This document shows positions 7,278 through 14,108 of a stretch of 15,965 bases of DNA, in pieces. How positions within the stretch are numbered: the stretch's first letter is position 1; every line of letters begins with the position of its first letter. Origin of the DNA: Bryobacterales bacterium (GTDB lineage Bacteria > Acidobacteriota > Terriglobia > Bryobacterales > Bryobacteraceae); the NCBI GenBank assembly GCA_020853155.1, contig JADYZL010000073.1, positions 1 to 15,965 on the forward strand, written 5' to 3'. The notes under the pieces are model-generated. The model did not search any database. It was given only the letters and a program-made list of their open reading frames with translations, and was not told the DNA's origin. The position numbers and the translations under genes are program-made.

Positions 7278-8660
7278 CTACGCATCCGGCAACGGGACGC
7301 GGGCTTCAATCTCCGTGCCTCGCGAGGGTGTGGAATAAACACTCAGCTTCCCCCCGGCGATGCGCAACCGTTCCCGCATCGTCACCAGGCCGAGGCTGGT
7401 CTGGCTGCTCACTGAGGAAGTCTCAAAGCCGATTCCGTAGTCCTTCACACGGAGAGTCAGATGCGCATTCTCCACTGAGAGAGAGACGTCCGCCCGGCCC
7501 GCCTTTGCATGCTTGATGACGTTCTGCATCGCTTCCTGATAGACCCGGTAAATCGGGAGAGCGATCTCTTCCGGCAGACGCGGGAAACTGCCGGTGGATT
7601 CGAAGTTCACTTCAAGGTGAGTCCGATGCGCGATCAGCGCGCAATCGGACCGGATGGCCGCCACCAGACCAATCTTTTCGAGGACGGCGGAATGCAAGCC
7701 GCGCGACAGGTTCTGGATATCCTTGGCGAGTTCCGCCAGCCGTTCCCGCGCGCCGTCGATCGCGGCACTCATCGGCTGCGTTGCATCCCTCCTCTCGGAG
7801 AGGCTGGAGAGTTCGTAGAGCAGCGTGGCCATTCGCTGGCCGAAGTCGTCGTGGATTTCCCTGGCGATTCGTTTCCGCTCCTCTTCCTGGGAACGGAACA
7901 GCCGCCCCGAAAGGTTGCTCAACTCAACCGCCGCGGTGACGGCCTCCGCATAATTCGAGATCGCGGATGTCTCCAGGCTTTTGAGATGCCAGAACGCGAA
8001 CGCCACGATCAGCGCGGCCAGCAGACACGCGCCGCCGACGCCGGCCCACATCCTTCGCCTAGCCTCGCCGGCGATAGCGTCGGATTGCTCCGCGACGGAG
8101 CGAAGATCTTGCCATTCCAACCTCTGCAGTTCCTCAAGGGTATTGAGAAATTGATCGCGCAGAGGAACCAGTTGATCGACGAAGACGGTGGTCGCGGCCG
8201 CGCGCCGGGATTCCTGGTCAAGCTGAATCGTGGTCTGCGCCAGCGCCCAGTACAACGTCAGCTCGTTCGTGAGCCTCCCGGTGAGCGCGGCATGGTCGCT
8301 GGCTGCCTCACGATACTTTGCGATAGATTCTTCCGCGTCTTTCCAGGCCCGGCGCGCCTGCTTTCGATGAGGTTCCGTGGCGTTCTCATCCAACCCCATG
8401 AGACAATTGCGCACCGCCGTCGTGGCGGCGGTCAAGGATTCATCGGCTTGCTTGAGCAAGCTCCGGCGAAGGGATTGCCGCGCAACTTCCGCCACCTCAT
8501 CGGAGCTTAGGCGTTCCACGGTTCGAGCCGCATAGATTCCGATGGCCGCCACCAGCATGAGTAGCGCGCAGAACCCGAGTAGCAGAACCGTGCGGGCTTT
8601 CCGATGGATTGCGCGGGTGGAAGGGATATCGATCATTCGTGTGGTGATGGCATTCGCCAC
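7278..8660 (-). CDS. Membrane sensor histidine kinase (HisKA_3 / NarX-like)
   Basis: A 460-residue sensor kinase. A first transmembrane helix lies at about 24-46 and a second at about 205-225. They flank a roughly 158-residue, mostly helical extracytoplasmic sensor region that resembles a four-helix-bundle or CHASE3-like fold. A coiled linker leads to the HisKA_3 dimerisation domain, with phospho-acceptor H270 in the motif RIAREIHDDFGQ. The HATPase domain shows an N-box (YQEAMQNVIKHAKA, N380), a G1 box (DYGIGFE) and a G2 region (GLVTMRERLRIAGGKL). This architecture pairs with NarL-type regulators, and one lies 67 bp downstream. The longest frame begins with GTG at 8660; an in-frame ATG at 8636 is the alternative. 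Neither has a clear ribosome site. The signal sensed is unknown; the bundle sensor and the HtrA neighbour make envelope stress a reasonable guess. Confidence 0.93.
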   Translation of the reverse strand: MANAITTRMIDIPSTRAIHRKARTVLLLGFCALLMLVAAIGIYAARTVERLSSDEVAEVARQSLRRSLLKQADESLTAATTAVRNCLMGLDENATEPHRKQARRAWKDAEESIAKYREAASDHAALTGRLTNELTLYWALAQTTIQLDQESRRAAATTVFVDQLVPLRDQFLNTLEELQRLEWQDLRSVAEQSDAIAGEARRRMWAGVGGACLLAALIVAFAFWHLKSLETSAISNYAEAVTAAVELSNLSGRLFRSQEEERKRIAREIHDDFGQRMATLLYELSSLSERRDATQPMSAAIDGARERLAELAKDIQNLSRGLHSAVLEKIGLVAAIRSDCALIAHRTHLEVNFESTGSFPRLPEEIALPIYRVYQEAMQNVIKHAKAGRADVSLSVENAHLTLRVKDYGIGFETSSVSSQTSLGLVTMRERLRIAGGKLSVYSTPSRGTEIEARVPLPDA

Positions 8661-8861
8661 GCGCGGCCGCCGCGCTGGAACTCGTTCATCGTGGATCAGG
8701 ATCTTTCAGAATATAGCCGTTCCTGCTGCCGAACTAACCTCGGGATGGGCGAAGCAACTCAGCGGCCGGATCTCGTGCCCGCGAATTGCGGAATCTGGAA
8801 TTCACCGGGTCTTCAGGGATCCGGCGTGCAACGAACGCAATGGGTCGCATCTCTTACGGGT
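8661..8861. promoter_or_regulatory. Divergent intergenic region between the kinase and HtrA genes
   Basis: These 201 bp separate two divergent starts and must hold both promoters. An A/T-rich patch, TTTCAGAATATAG, at 8704-8716 stands out from the GC-rich surroundings and could contain a -10 element for either direction. A 7-bp inverted repeat, CCGGATC (8766-8772) with GATCCGG (8818-8824), flanks 45 bp and could be an operator or chance. No convincing -35/-10 pair was found. A GGAAC at 8677-8681 recalls extracytoplasmic sigma factor promoters but lacks a correctly spaced partner. Confidence 0.4.
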
Positions 8862-10322
8862 ATGAACAATCACTGTGTCCCAAGAGTTTCAGGTTTCGAG
8901 TGGAAGTTGCGGAGAAGCGGTTGGCTTCATCAAGCGGAATGGAGCCTTGTCTGGGTTCTGCTGCTCGCTTCCGGCGGCATCTGTCGAGCGCAAGACGCCC
9001 GTTCCCCCGCGGCGCACCCCATTGAGGCATTGAGCGGAGACTTCGAGCGGCTCGCGGAGACGGTCGGTAAGTCCGTTGTGCAGGTGAACATCTCGGGCTA
9101 TACGGTGGTGCCGGACGCGCGGGATTCCGCATTCGTCTCCCGGGAGCAGGGAACGGGCTCCGGGGTGATACTCAGCTCGGATGGGTTCATCATCACGAAC
9201 GCACACGTCGTGCATGGGGCGGAGCGCGTCACTGTGGTGCTCCCGCCCGCGCTGGTTGGGAACACAGGGGAGGCGGGCGCCTCGATACCCGCCAAGGTGA
9301 TCGGCGTGGACCCCGAAACCGATCTGGCGCTCGTCCGCATTCCGCGCACGGGGTTGCCCGCCCTCGAATTCGCGAATTCGAGTCTCGTCCGGCAGGGGCA
9401 GATCGCGCTTGCTTTCGGCAGTCCCATGGGGCTCGCCAACACCGTAACCATGGGTGTGGTCAGCTCACCGGCCCGGCAGCTTTCGGCGGATGGCTTCATG
9501 CAGTACATCCAAACGGATACGCCAATCAATCCGGGGAACAGCGGGGGGCCGCTTGTTTCCGCGGATGGCCGCGTGATCGGGATCAACACCCTCATCTACT
9601 CTCAATCCGGCGGTAACGAAGGCATCGGATTCGCCATCCCATCGAACCTCGTTCGGGATGTCTACCACCAACTACGCACTTCGGGCCATGTCCGGCGCGG
9701 GTTGCTCGGCGTGCTGCTTCAGAACCTCGATGCGACGCTGCGAAAGGGGCTATCCATCCAGGCGCGGAGAGGGGCGCTCGTAAGCGACGTGGTTCCCGGC
9801 GGTCCGGCGGCAAAGGCCGGGTTCCAGATCGGGGATGTGGTCACGAGCCTGGATGGCGTCACCATCCGTAATGCGCGTCAATTCGAGTTGGCCATTTTTC
9901 GCTCCGCGAAAGGCAGCCGCCACCGGATTGAAGTCCTTCGAGGAACGGATTCCATTCCACTCTCCGCGGAGGTTGGCGAACGGGAGACCCCGAGTGACCG
10001 TCTGAGCGAGATCTCCGATCTCCGCAAGCAGTTGATTCCCCCTCTCGGTGTGCTGGGTGTCGCGATCACCAAGGATGTCGCCCCATTGCTCGGGCCTATC
10101 CGCCTCCCGAACGGGGTTGTGGTTACCGCGAAGGTGCTCGATTCGACCGCAGCGGCGATTGACCTCGTTCCCGGCGACATCATCCACGCGGTGAATGGCT
10201 TGGACATCGCGGATCTCGAAACCCTCAAGACGCAGCTCGCTTCCTTTCACTCCGGCGATGCCGTCGTCTTGCAGGTGGAGCGGGATGGCCAGCTCACGTT
10301 CGTCGCATTCACACAAAATTAG
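8862..10322 (+). CDS. htrA: HtrA/DegP-type periplasmic serine protease with two PDZ domains
   Basis: A 486-residue secreted protease/chaperone. A hydrophobic export segment lies at about residues 28-43 (SLVWVLLLASGGICRA), preceded by a long basic N-terminal region, so cleavage after CRA is likely. The trypsin-like domain has the complete triad: H115 (TNAHVVHG), D154 (ETDLALVR) and S227 (NPGNSGGPL). PDZ1 begins about residue 280 (RGLLGVLLQ, then VSDVVPGGPAAKAG, GDVVTSLDG). PDZ2 begins about 395 (LGVLGVAI, then VTAKVLDSTAAA, GDIIHAVNG). HtrA proteins degrade or refold damaged envelope proteins. The frame stays open upstream to 8604, but that would overlap the divergent kinase and bury the signal peptide; ATG 8862 is the best start, though it has only a weak GGG before it. 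It is divergent from the kinase/regulator cluster. A 20-nt palindrome lies inside the gene. Confidence 0.95.
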   Translation: MNNHCVPRVSGFEWKLRRSGWLHQAEWSLVWVLLLASGGICRAQDARSPAAHPIEALSGDFERLAETVGKSVVQVNISGYTVVPDARDSAFVSREQGTGSGVILSSDGFIITNAHVVHGAERVTVVLPPALVGNTGEAGASIPAKVIGVDPETDLALVRIPRTGLPALEFANSSLVRQGQIALAFGSPMGLANTVTMGVVSSPARQLSADGFMQYIQTDTPINPGNSGGPLVSADGRVIGINTLIYSQSGGNEGIGFAIPSNLVRDVYHQLRTSGHVRRGLLGVLLQNLDATLRKGLSIQARRGALVSDVVPGGPAAKAGFQIGDVVTSLDGVTIRNARQFELAIFRSAKGSRHRIEVLRGTDSIPLSAEVGERETPSDRLSEISDLRKQLIPPLGVLGVAITKDVAPLLGPIRLPNGVVVTAKVLDSTAAAIDLVPGDIIHAVNGLDIADLETLKTQLASFHSGDAVVLQVERDGQLTFVAFTQN

Positions 10323-10403
10323 CCGAGTTCTTCCCGCCGCGTATCTGGTTGTGTTGCGTATGCAGGTTGTGTTCGAGGGCGCGGCGTAACACGGCTACCT
10401 GGG

Positions 10404-10432
10404 AGTTTTCCGAGGCAAAACTAGCAGTTTTG
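10404..10432 (+). promoter_or_regulatory. Mutually exclusive short stems AGTTTT / AAAACT / AGTTTT
   Basis: AGTTTT at 10404-10409, AAAACT at 10417-10422 and AGTTTT at 10426-10431 mean the middle segment can pair with either neighbour (loops of 7 and 3 nt). The downstream pairing is a perfect 7-bp inverted repeat (CAAAACT / AGTTTTG, 10416-10432). This AT-rich block is striking in GC-rich surroundings and lies 103 bp before the next ATG. It could be a protein-binding operator or an RNA switch; the function is unknown. Confidence 0.4.
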
Positions 10433-10472
10433 AGAGTGGGAACGAAACCAGGCGCGCCCTAGACTTCAATTA

Positions 10473-10496
10473 GTGGAGCGGTTCCACAGGCTCCAC
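10473..10496 (+). promoter_or_regulatory. Leader stem-loop with a competing inner stem
   Basis: GTGGAGC (10473-10479) pairs perfectly with GCTCCAC (10490-10496) around a 10-nt loop. GTGGA (10473-10477) can instead pair with TCCAC (10483-10487). It lies 38 bp before the ATG at 10535, so it would be in the 5' leader of the small exported gene if transcription starts upstream. A regulatory role is inference. Confidence 0.35.
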
Positions 10497-10534
10497 GCAG
10501 TTCAATGAGACCGAAGTGGAGAAAGAGATTCAAT

Positions 10535-10972
10535 ATGACCTTCCATGAACAGACTGCAAGAATTTTCCGGCTGTCGGGCGTCGCGCTTTTGGCCCTTCTC
10601 ACGCTGGCAACCGTGCCATACGCTTCTGCCCAAATGGAAGCGGTGACGGCCAAGGTGCCGTTTGCTTTCACAGCCGGCGGTAAGACGCTGGCCGCGGGTT
10701 CCTATGAATTCCGCGTGAAGCCGGACGATCAATTGGTTGAGATCCAGACGAAAGCCGGCGCGCCGAAGGTGCTCGCAATGATCTTGACCTACGTCTCGCC
10801 CAGGCCGCTCTCCGGTGAAGAAAACGACTCTCACATCGTGTTCGACAAGGTCGGCAATACCTACACGCTAGCCGAGATCTGGCAGCCCGGCTTCGATGGC
10901 GTCATCCTCTCGATGACCAAGGGCAAGCACGAACATCATGTGATCCGCATCAAGCACGCGCCAAAATCCTAG
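10535..10972 (+). CDS. Small exported protein, function unknown
   Basis: A 145-residue protein with a clear Sec signal peptide: basic and polar residues 1-13, hydrophobic 14-28, cleavage after YASA (residue 32). The mature part begins QMEAVTAKVPFAFTAGGK and continues TLAAGSYEFRV. This VPFxFxxGxxxLxAGxYxF pattern is one I associate with a small exported family common in acidobacteria; its function is not known to me. The chain looks all-beta, and the tail is His/Lys rich (KGKHEHHVIRIKH), which might bind metal or polyanion; that is speculation. I chose ATG 10535 because AAAGAG precedes it by 7 nt and it leaves a normal signal peptide; the in-frame ATG at 10505 has no ribosome site. It lies 212 bp after htrA and 104 bp before the DUF3300 gene, same strand. 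Confidence 0.88.
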   Translation: MTFHEQTARIFRLSGVALLALLTLATVPYASAQMEAVTAKVPFAFTAGGKTLAAGSYEFRVKPDDQLVEIQTKAGAPKVLAMILTYVSPRPLSGEENDSHIVFDKVGNTYTLAEIWQPGFDGVILSMTKGKHEHHVIRIKHAPKS

Positions 10973-11076
10973 CCGGGTTTTGAGCAGCCGATGAGGAAAC
11001 GAAGGAACGTGCCGCAACCGCGCCTGCCGATCCGGTTAGCGCGGGCGCGGCATGCAAATTTTCGGCAGGTGCTCCA

Positions 11077-11925
11077 ATGAGAATCCCGATTTCAGTCACA
11101 AGGCAAATCCCGGAACTGTCGAGCGGTCGAACGATCAGGCTCGCGGGTTCGCTCGCCCTCGCTCTGATCTTTGCCAGCCTCGCGGCATTCGCACAAGCGT
11201 CGGTCAGTGCGACGGAACTCGACGGTCTTGTGGCGCGCATCGCCCTGTACCCGGATGCGCTCATCGCCCAGGTGCTCTCCGCATCCACCTATCCGGAGCA
11301 GATCGAAGAGGCCGCTGCGTGGGCCGATGGGCACAGCTACCTGAAAGGGGACGCGCTCGCGGACGCCATTAACGCAGACAACCTGCCGTGGGATCCCAGC
11401 GTTTTATCGCTGCTGCCGTTTCCTTCGATCCTGGGCGCGATGGCGAGCGATGAGGAGTGGACCCGGCAACTGGGCGCGTCAGTTCTCGATGAGAGGCCCG
11501 CCGTGCTCACGGAGATTCAGAAGCTGCGGCATCGGGCGAATCAATTCGGATACCTGCGTGACGGCCCGCAATACCGTGTGGTGTTGACGGCCGCCGGCGA
11601 TATCACAATCATGCCCGTCGATCCCGAACGCTACTACGTGCCGGTCTACGATCCGGATATCGTGTTCGCGCAGCCTCGAGACGGGTTTGTGGCCGGAATC
11701 AGCTTCGGGCCGCTGGTTCGGATCGGGACGATCTTCGAGCAATGGGGCTGGCGGCGGTCCGGCTTCGATTGGCCCGCACATACCCTGTTGCTTGCCGGTA
11801 GCCCATGGCTTCGCACGAGAGGGAATTCGAAGACCTACCGGCACCCCTACCAGGCACGGAAGGCGCCGGCTGCGCCTCGCGTGGAGCGGCACGAACTGCA
11901 TCCCACCAAACGCACGCGCCCGTAG
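11077..11925 (+). CDS. Exported DUF3300-domain protein
   Basis: A 282-residue protein. Residues about 21-40 form a signal peptide or membrane anchor (LAGSLALALIFASLAAFAQ). The DUF3300 domain runs from about 47 to 200 and shows the hallmark LVARIALYPDALIAQVLSAS, then TYPEQIEEAAAWADGH, LPWDPSVLSLLPFP and the VPVYDPDIVF motif. The domain is widespread in envelope proteins of Gram-negative bacteria; its biochemical role is unknown. The last 60 residues are Trp/Arg/Pro rich and low in complexity, shorter than in many homologues, which often have long Gly/His-rich tails. An AGG lies 8-9 nt upstream of the ATG. The gene converges on yvcK with only 8 bp between stops. It is probably expressed with or near the small exported gene upstream. 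Confidence 0.9.
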   Translation: MRIPISVTRQIPELSSGRTIRLAGSLALALIFASLAAFAQASVSATELDGLVARIALYPDALIAQVLSASTYPEQIEEAAAWADGHSYLKGDALADAINADNLPWDPSVLSLLPFPSILGAMASDEEWTRQLGASVLDERPAVLTEIQKLRHRANQFGYLRDGPQYRVVLTAAGDITIMPVDPERYYVPVYDPDIVFAQPRDGFVAGISFGPLVRIGTIFEQWGWRRSGFDWPAHTLLLAGSPWLRTRGNSKTYRHPYQARKAPAAPRVERHELHPTKRTRP

Positions 11926-11929
11926 GCCG

Positions 11930-11946
11930 GCCGCTATGGGAGCGGC
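11930..11946. terminator. Possible bidirectional hairpin at the DUF3300/yvcK junction
   Basis: GCCGCT (11930-11935) pairs with AGCGGC (11941-11946) around a 5-nt loop, right at the convergent stops. There is no T-run on either side. It overlaps the last codons of yvcK, so it may be only chance GC pairing. Confidence 0.25.
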
Positions 11947-13001
11947 GGGCTCGACGCAGCCTTCGTCGCAATACCGGCCAGCGCGGCGGCAAGAAGGTCC
12001 GGCTCATGGCGGATCTTCTCGTTACTTCCGATCAGGTCGGCCTCCAGAACCGTGATACCCATCTCCTGGAGCGCTTCCAGATCTTGAAGTACCGGTTCCG
12101 CCTCTTTCTCAAGATAGCTTCGCAGCAGATCTTCCCCGATCTGGCCTGTGTTGATGAGCGTGCTGTCGAGCACCTTGGCGCCAGCATGCTCGAGGATCGC
12201 CCGGACGTGATCGCTGGCGGAATAGTGCATGGTCTCGCCAGGTTGCCACATCAGGTTGGAGACGTAGATCTTGTGCGCCGGCGAGGCGGCGATGGCTTCC
12301 GCGATACCTTCCACCAGCAGATTTGGCAGAATGCTCGTATAGAGAGAGCCCGGGCCAAGCGTGATCAGGTGTGCCCGTGCGATCGCTTCCAGCGTTTCCG
12401 GCAGCGGCTCACACGGGGAGGGCAGCAGGCGCAGCCGTCGAATGGGCGCCGTAGAGGCGCTAATCGCGGTCTCTCCCTTGACCACTGTCCCATCCGCCAG
12501 CATCGCTTCCAGATGCACATTCGCCGCGGTGGATGGGTAGATACGTCCCGCAATGGCAAGAACTTCTGAGCAAACCTTCACGGCTTGCGTGAAGTCTCCC
12601 ATCACCTGGCTGAGGGCCGTTAGAAAGAGGTTTCCGAAGCTATGGCCCTTCAGGCCCTCCCCGGCGTCGAAACGATACTGGAAGAGCTTCGAGAGGAGGT
12701 CTGAGTCTTCGGAGAGGGCAACCAGGCAATTCCGGATGTCGCCCGGAGGCGGCACATGCAACTCCCGCCGCAGCCTTCCCGAAGAGCCTCCGTCGTCGGT
12801 GACGGTGACGACGGCGGAGATCTCGATTTCCGGCCCCGCAACTTCACTCGCCGTCATGGAGCGCGCCGGCCGGCTTGCCCGGTAGGTCCTGGTGTACTTC
12901 TTGAGACCTGCGAGCAGCGCCGAAAGCCCCGTACCGCCGCCAATCGACACCACTCTGAGCGGCGACGGGCCTGCGGAGCGTGCGGAGGGGTGAATTGCCA
13001 T
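11934..13001 (-). CDS. yvcK: YvcK/CofD-like gluconeogenesis factor
   Basis: A 355-residue cytoplasmic protein of the YvcK (UPF0052, CofD-like) family. Visible signatures are VVSIGGGTGLSALLAGL near the N-terminus (glycines 21-25), VTDDGGSSGRLRRE (67-80), GDIRNCLVALS, KGHSFGNLFLTAL, ITLGPGSLYTSILPNLL and a QPGET motif at 253-257. In Bacillus the homologue supports growth on gluconeogenic carbon sources, affects cell-wall synthesis enzymes and binds UDP-sugars. The length is close to the family norm. About 18 residues between the first and second strands (around 40-58) look like a small insertion. I chose ATG 13001 because AGGA precedes it by 5 nt and the Rossmann-like start follows soon after; ATG 13019 is an in-frame alternative, and longer versions run into the divergent gene. 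In many bacteria yvcK sits with rapZ and whiA; I see neither here. Confidence 0.93.
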   Translation of the reverse strand: MAIHPSARSAGPSPLRVVSIGGGTGLSALLAGLKKYTRTYRASRPARSMTASEVAGPEIEISAVVTVTDDGGSSGRLRRELHVPPPGDIRNCLVALSEDSDLLSKLFQYRFDAGEGLKGHSFGNLFLTALSQVMGDFTQAVKVCSEVLAIAGRIYPSTAANVHLEAMLADGTVVKGETAISASTAPIRRLRLLPSPCEPLPETLEAIARAHLITLGPGSLYTSILPNLLVEGIAEAIAASPAHKIYVSNLMWQPGETMHYSASDHVRAILEHAGAKVLDSTLINTGQIGEDLLRSYLEKEAEPVLQDLEALQEMGITVLEADLIGSNEKIRHEPDLLAAALAGIATKAASSPPLP

Positions 13002-13110
13002 ACAGTTCCTATTCTCCATGCAAGCGCAAGTTCCCTGCCAGAAGCCGCCGCCACCCAACCGGACGCGCTGGAGAAGCCGCGAAATCGGATGAGCCAACGA
13101 GGCGCGGCAA

Positions 13111-13119
13111 TGATACGAT
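13111..13119 (+). promoter_or_regulatory. Extended -10 promoter element before the isomerase gene
   Basis: TGATACGAT fits an extended -10 (TG, one base, TACGAT at 13114-13119). Transcription would start near 13126, giving a leader of about 63 nt that includes the ribosome site at 13179-13182. No strong -35 is visible. It lies in the 187-bp divergent region between yvcK and the isomerase gene. Confidence 0.4.
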
Positions 13120-13188
13120 GTTGCGTTGAATCGCCGGTGCGGGCATGTGCCCGATTTTGGCGATCCTTTCAGCGAATTGAGGTGTGCA

Positions 13189-14097
13189 TTGAAACGCAGA
13201 GGGTTTCTGGAAAAGTCGATGCTCGTTACGGGAGCTTCCACCCTTGTGCCGGGCGCCGCATCGGCGGCGGCGCAAGCGGCATCCCCCTACAAATACAAGT
13301 TGCGCTATGCGCCGCGCATCGGCTTGCTGCAGGGCCTCACGGTGCCTCAACAACTGGAAGTCTATGCAAAGAACGGATTCTTCCAGTTCGAATACAACGG
13401 ATTGCCCAGCCAATCGCCGGCGGAGATCCAGGCCATTCGGCGGAAGATGGATGAACTGAAGATGAGCATGGGCGTCTTCGTCGTCAATCGCGGCGGCTGG
13501 AAGCCGACCGCGATGGGAGACCGTGGCGGGCACAAGGAGTTTCTGGAAGACGTCGTCAAGGCTGTCGAGTTGCACAAGGTGGTGGGCAATGAATGCGCGA
13601 CGGTTACCTCCGGCCTCGCGGTGCCGCACCTCACGCAAACGCAGCAGACGCAGAACGCCATCGAAGTGCTGAAGCGCGCTTCTGATCTCGTCGCCGGCAC
13701 GAAGCTGGTGCTGGTGCTCGAACCCCTGAACTGGAAGGTAGATCACGCGGGCTACTTCGTCTCCTACATCGAGCATGCGGCCGAGATCATCGGCGGCGTG
13801 GACCGGCCCAACGTGAAGATCCTCTTCGACATGTATCACCAGCAGATCACCGAAGGAAATCTGATCAACCACATCCGGCACTACTACGAACTGATCGGCT
13901 ATTTCCAGACCGGGGACGTACCGGGGCGAAACGAGCCGTACAGCGGAGAGATCAACTTTCAGAACGTGTTCAAAGCGATCCACGAACTCGGCTTCAAGGG
14001 CATCATCGGCATGGAGCACGGGCTCACCGTGAAGGGCATGCCCGGCCTGATAAAGTGCTTTGATGCGTATCGGCGGGCAGACCAATTCGAGGCATAG
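13189..14097 (+). CDS. Hydroxypyruvate isomerase-like TIM-barrel protein with twin-arginine signal
   Basis: A 302-residue protein of the sugar phosphate isomerase/epimerase superfamily, closest by motif to hydroxypyruvate isomerase. The likely metal ligands are E178 (VLEPLN), D214 (FDMYHQQ), Q240 (GYFQTGDVPGRNEP) and E276 (GMEHG). Their spacing (36, 26, 36) is close to that of E. coli Hyi as I recall it, and the GEINF motif is present. The N-terminus MKRRGFLEKSMLVTGASTL is a twin-arginine signal ending near ASA (residue 25-27), so the protein is probably exported after folding. I chose TTG 13189 because GAGG (13179-13182) lies 6 nt upstream and it places RR at residues 3-4; the frame extends to a TTG at 13126, which would bury the signal. 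Its stop overlaps the Shine-Dalgarno of the next gene. The true substrate may be another sugar or sugar acid. Confidence 0.9.
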   Translation: MKRRGFLEKSMLVTGASTLVPGAASAAAQAASPYKYKLRYAPRIGLLQGLTVPQQLEVYAKNGFFQFEYNGLPSQSPAEIQAIRRKMDELKMSMGVFVVNRGGWKPTAMGDRGGHKEFLEDVVKAVELHKVVGNECATVTSGLAVPHLTQTQQTQNAIEVLKRASDLVAGTKLVLVLEPLNWKVDHAGYFVSYIEHAAEIIGGVDRPNVKILFDMYHQQITEGNLINHIRHYYELIGYFQTGDVPGRNEPYSGEINFQNVFKAIHELGFKGIIGMEHGLTVKGMPGLIKCFDAYRRADQFEA

Positions 14098-14101
14098 GAG
14101 G
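14096..14101 (+). promoter_or_regulatory. Strong Shine-Dalgarno overlapping the upstream stop codon
   Basis: AGGAGG shares its first two bases with the TAG stop of the isomerase gene and lies 7 nt before ATG 14109. This fixes the oxidoreductase start and implies one transcript with likely translational coupling. Confidence 0.8.
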
Positions 14102-14108
14102 AGTCAAT

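Noticed and set aside
7509..8510. 333-codon open frame on the plus strand opposite the sensor kinase
   Set aside because: The kinase on the minus strand has complete, ordered domain motifs; the opposite frame has no recognisable fold and is a typical long shadow frame in GC-rich DNA.
8677..8708. Possible extracytoplasmic sigma factor promoter before htrA (GGAAC)
   Set aside because: The candidate -10 is at the wrong spacing (about 19-20 bp) and does not match a known motif, so it is not listed as a feature.
8604..8861. N-terminal extension of the HtrA frame
   Set aside because: It would overlap the divergent kinase start and place a long non-signal stretch before the export segment; the residues look non-coding.
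11018..11050. 7-bp GC stem (CCGCGCC with GGCGCGG) before the DUF3300 gene
   Set aside because: The loop is 19 nt and the sequence is very GC-rich, so chance pairing is likely; no T-run or conserved signal follows.
13009..14085. 358-codon open frame on the minus strand opposite the isomerase
   Set aside because: It mirrors the isomerase almost exactly, is rich in His/Arg/Asp as expected from an antisense reading, and shows no motif.
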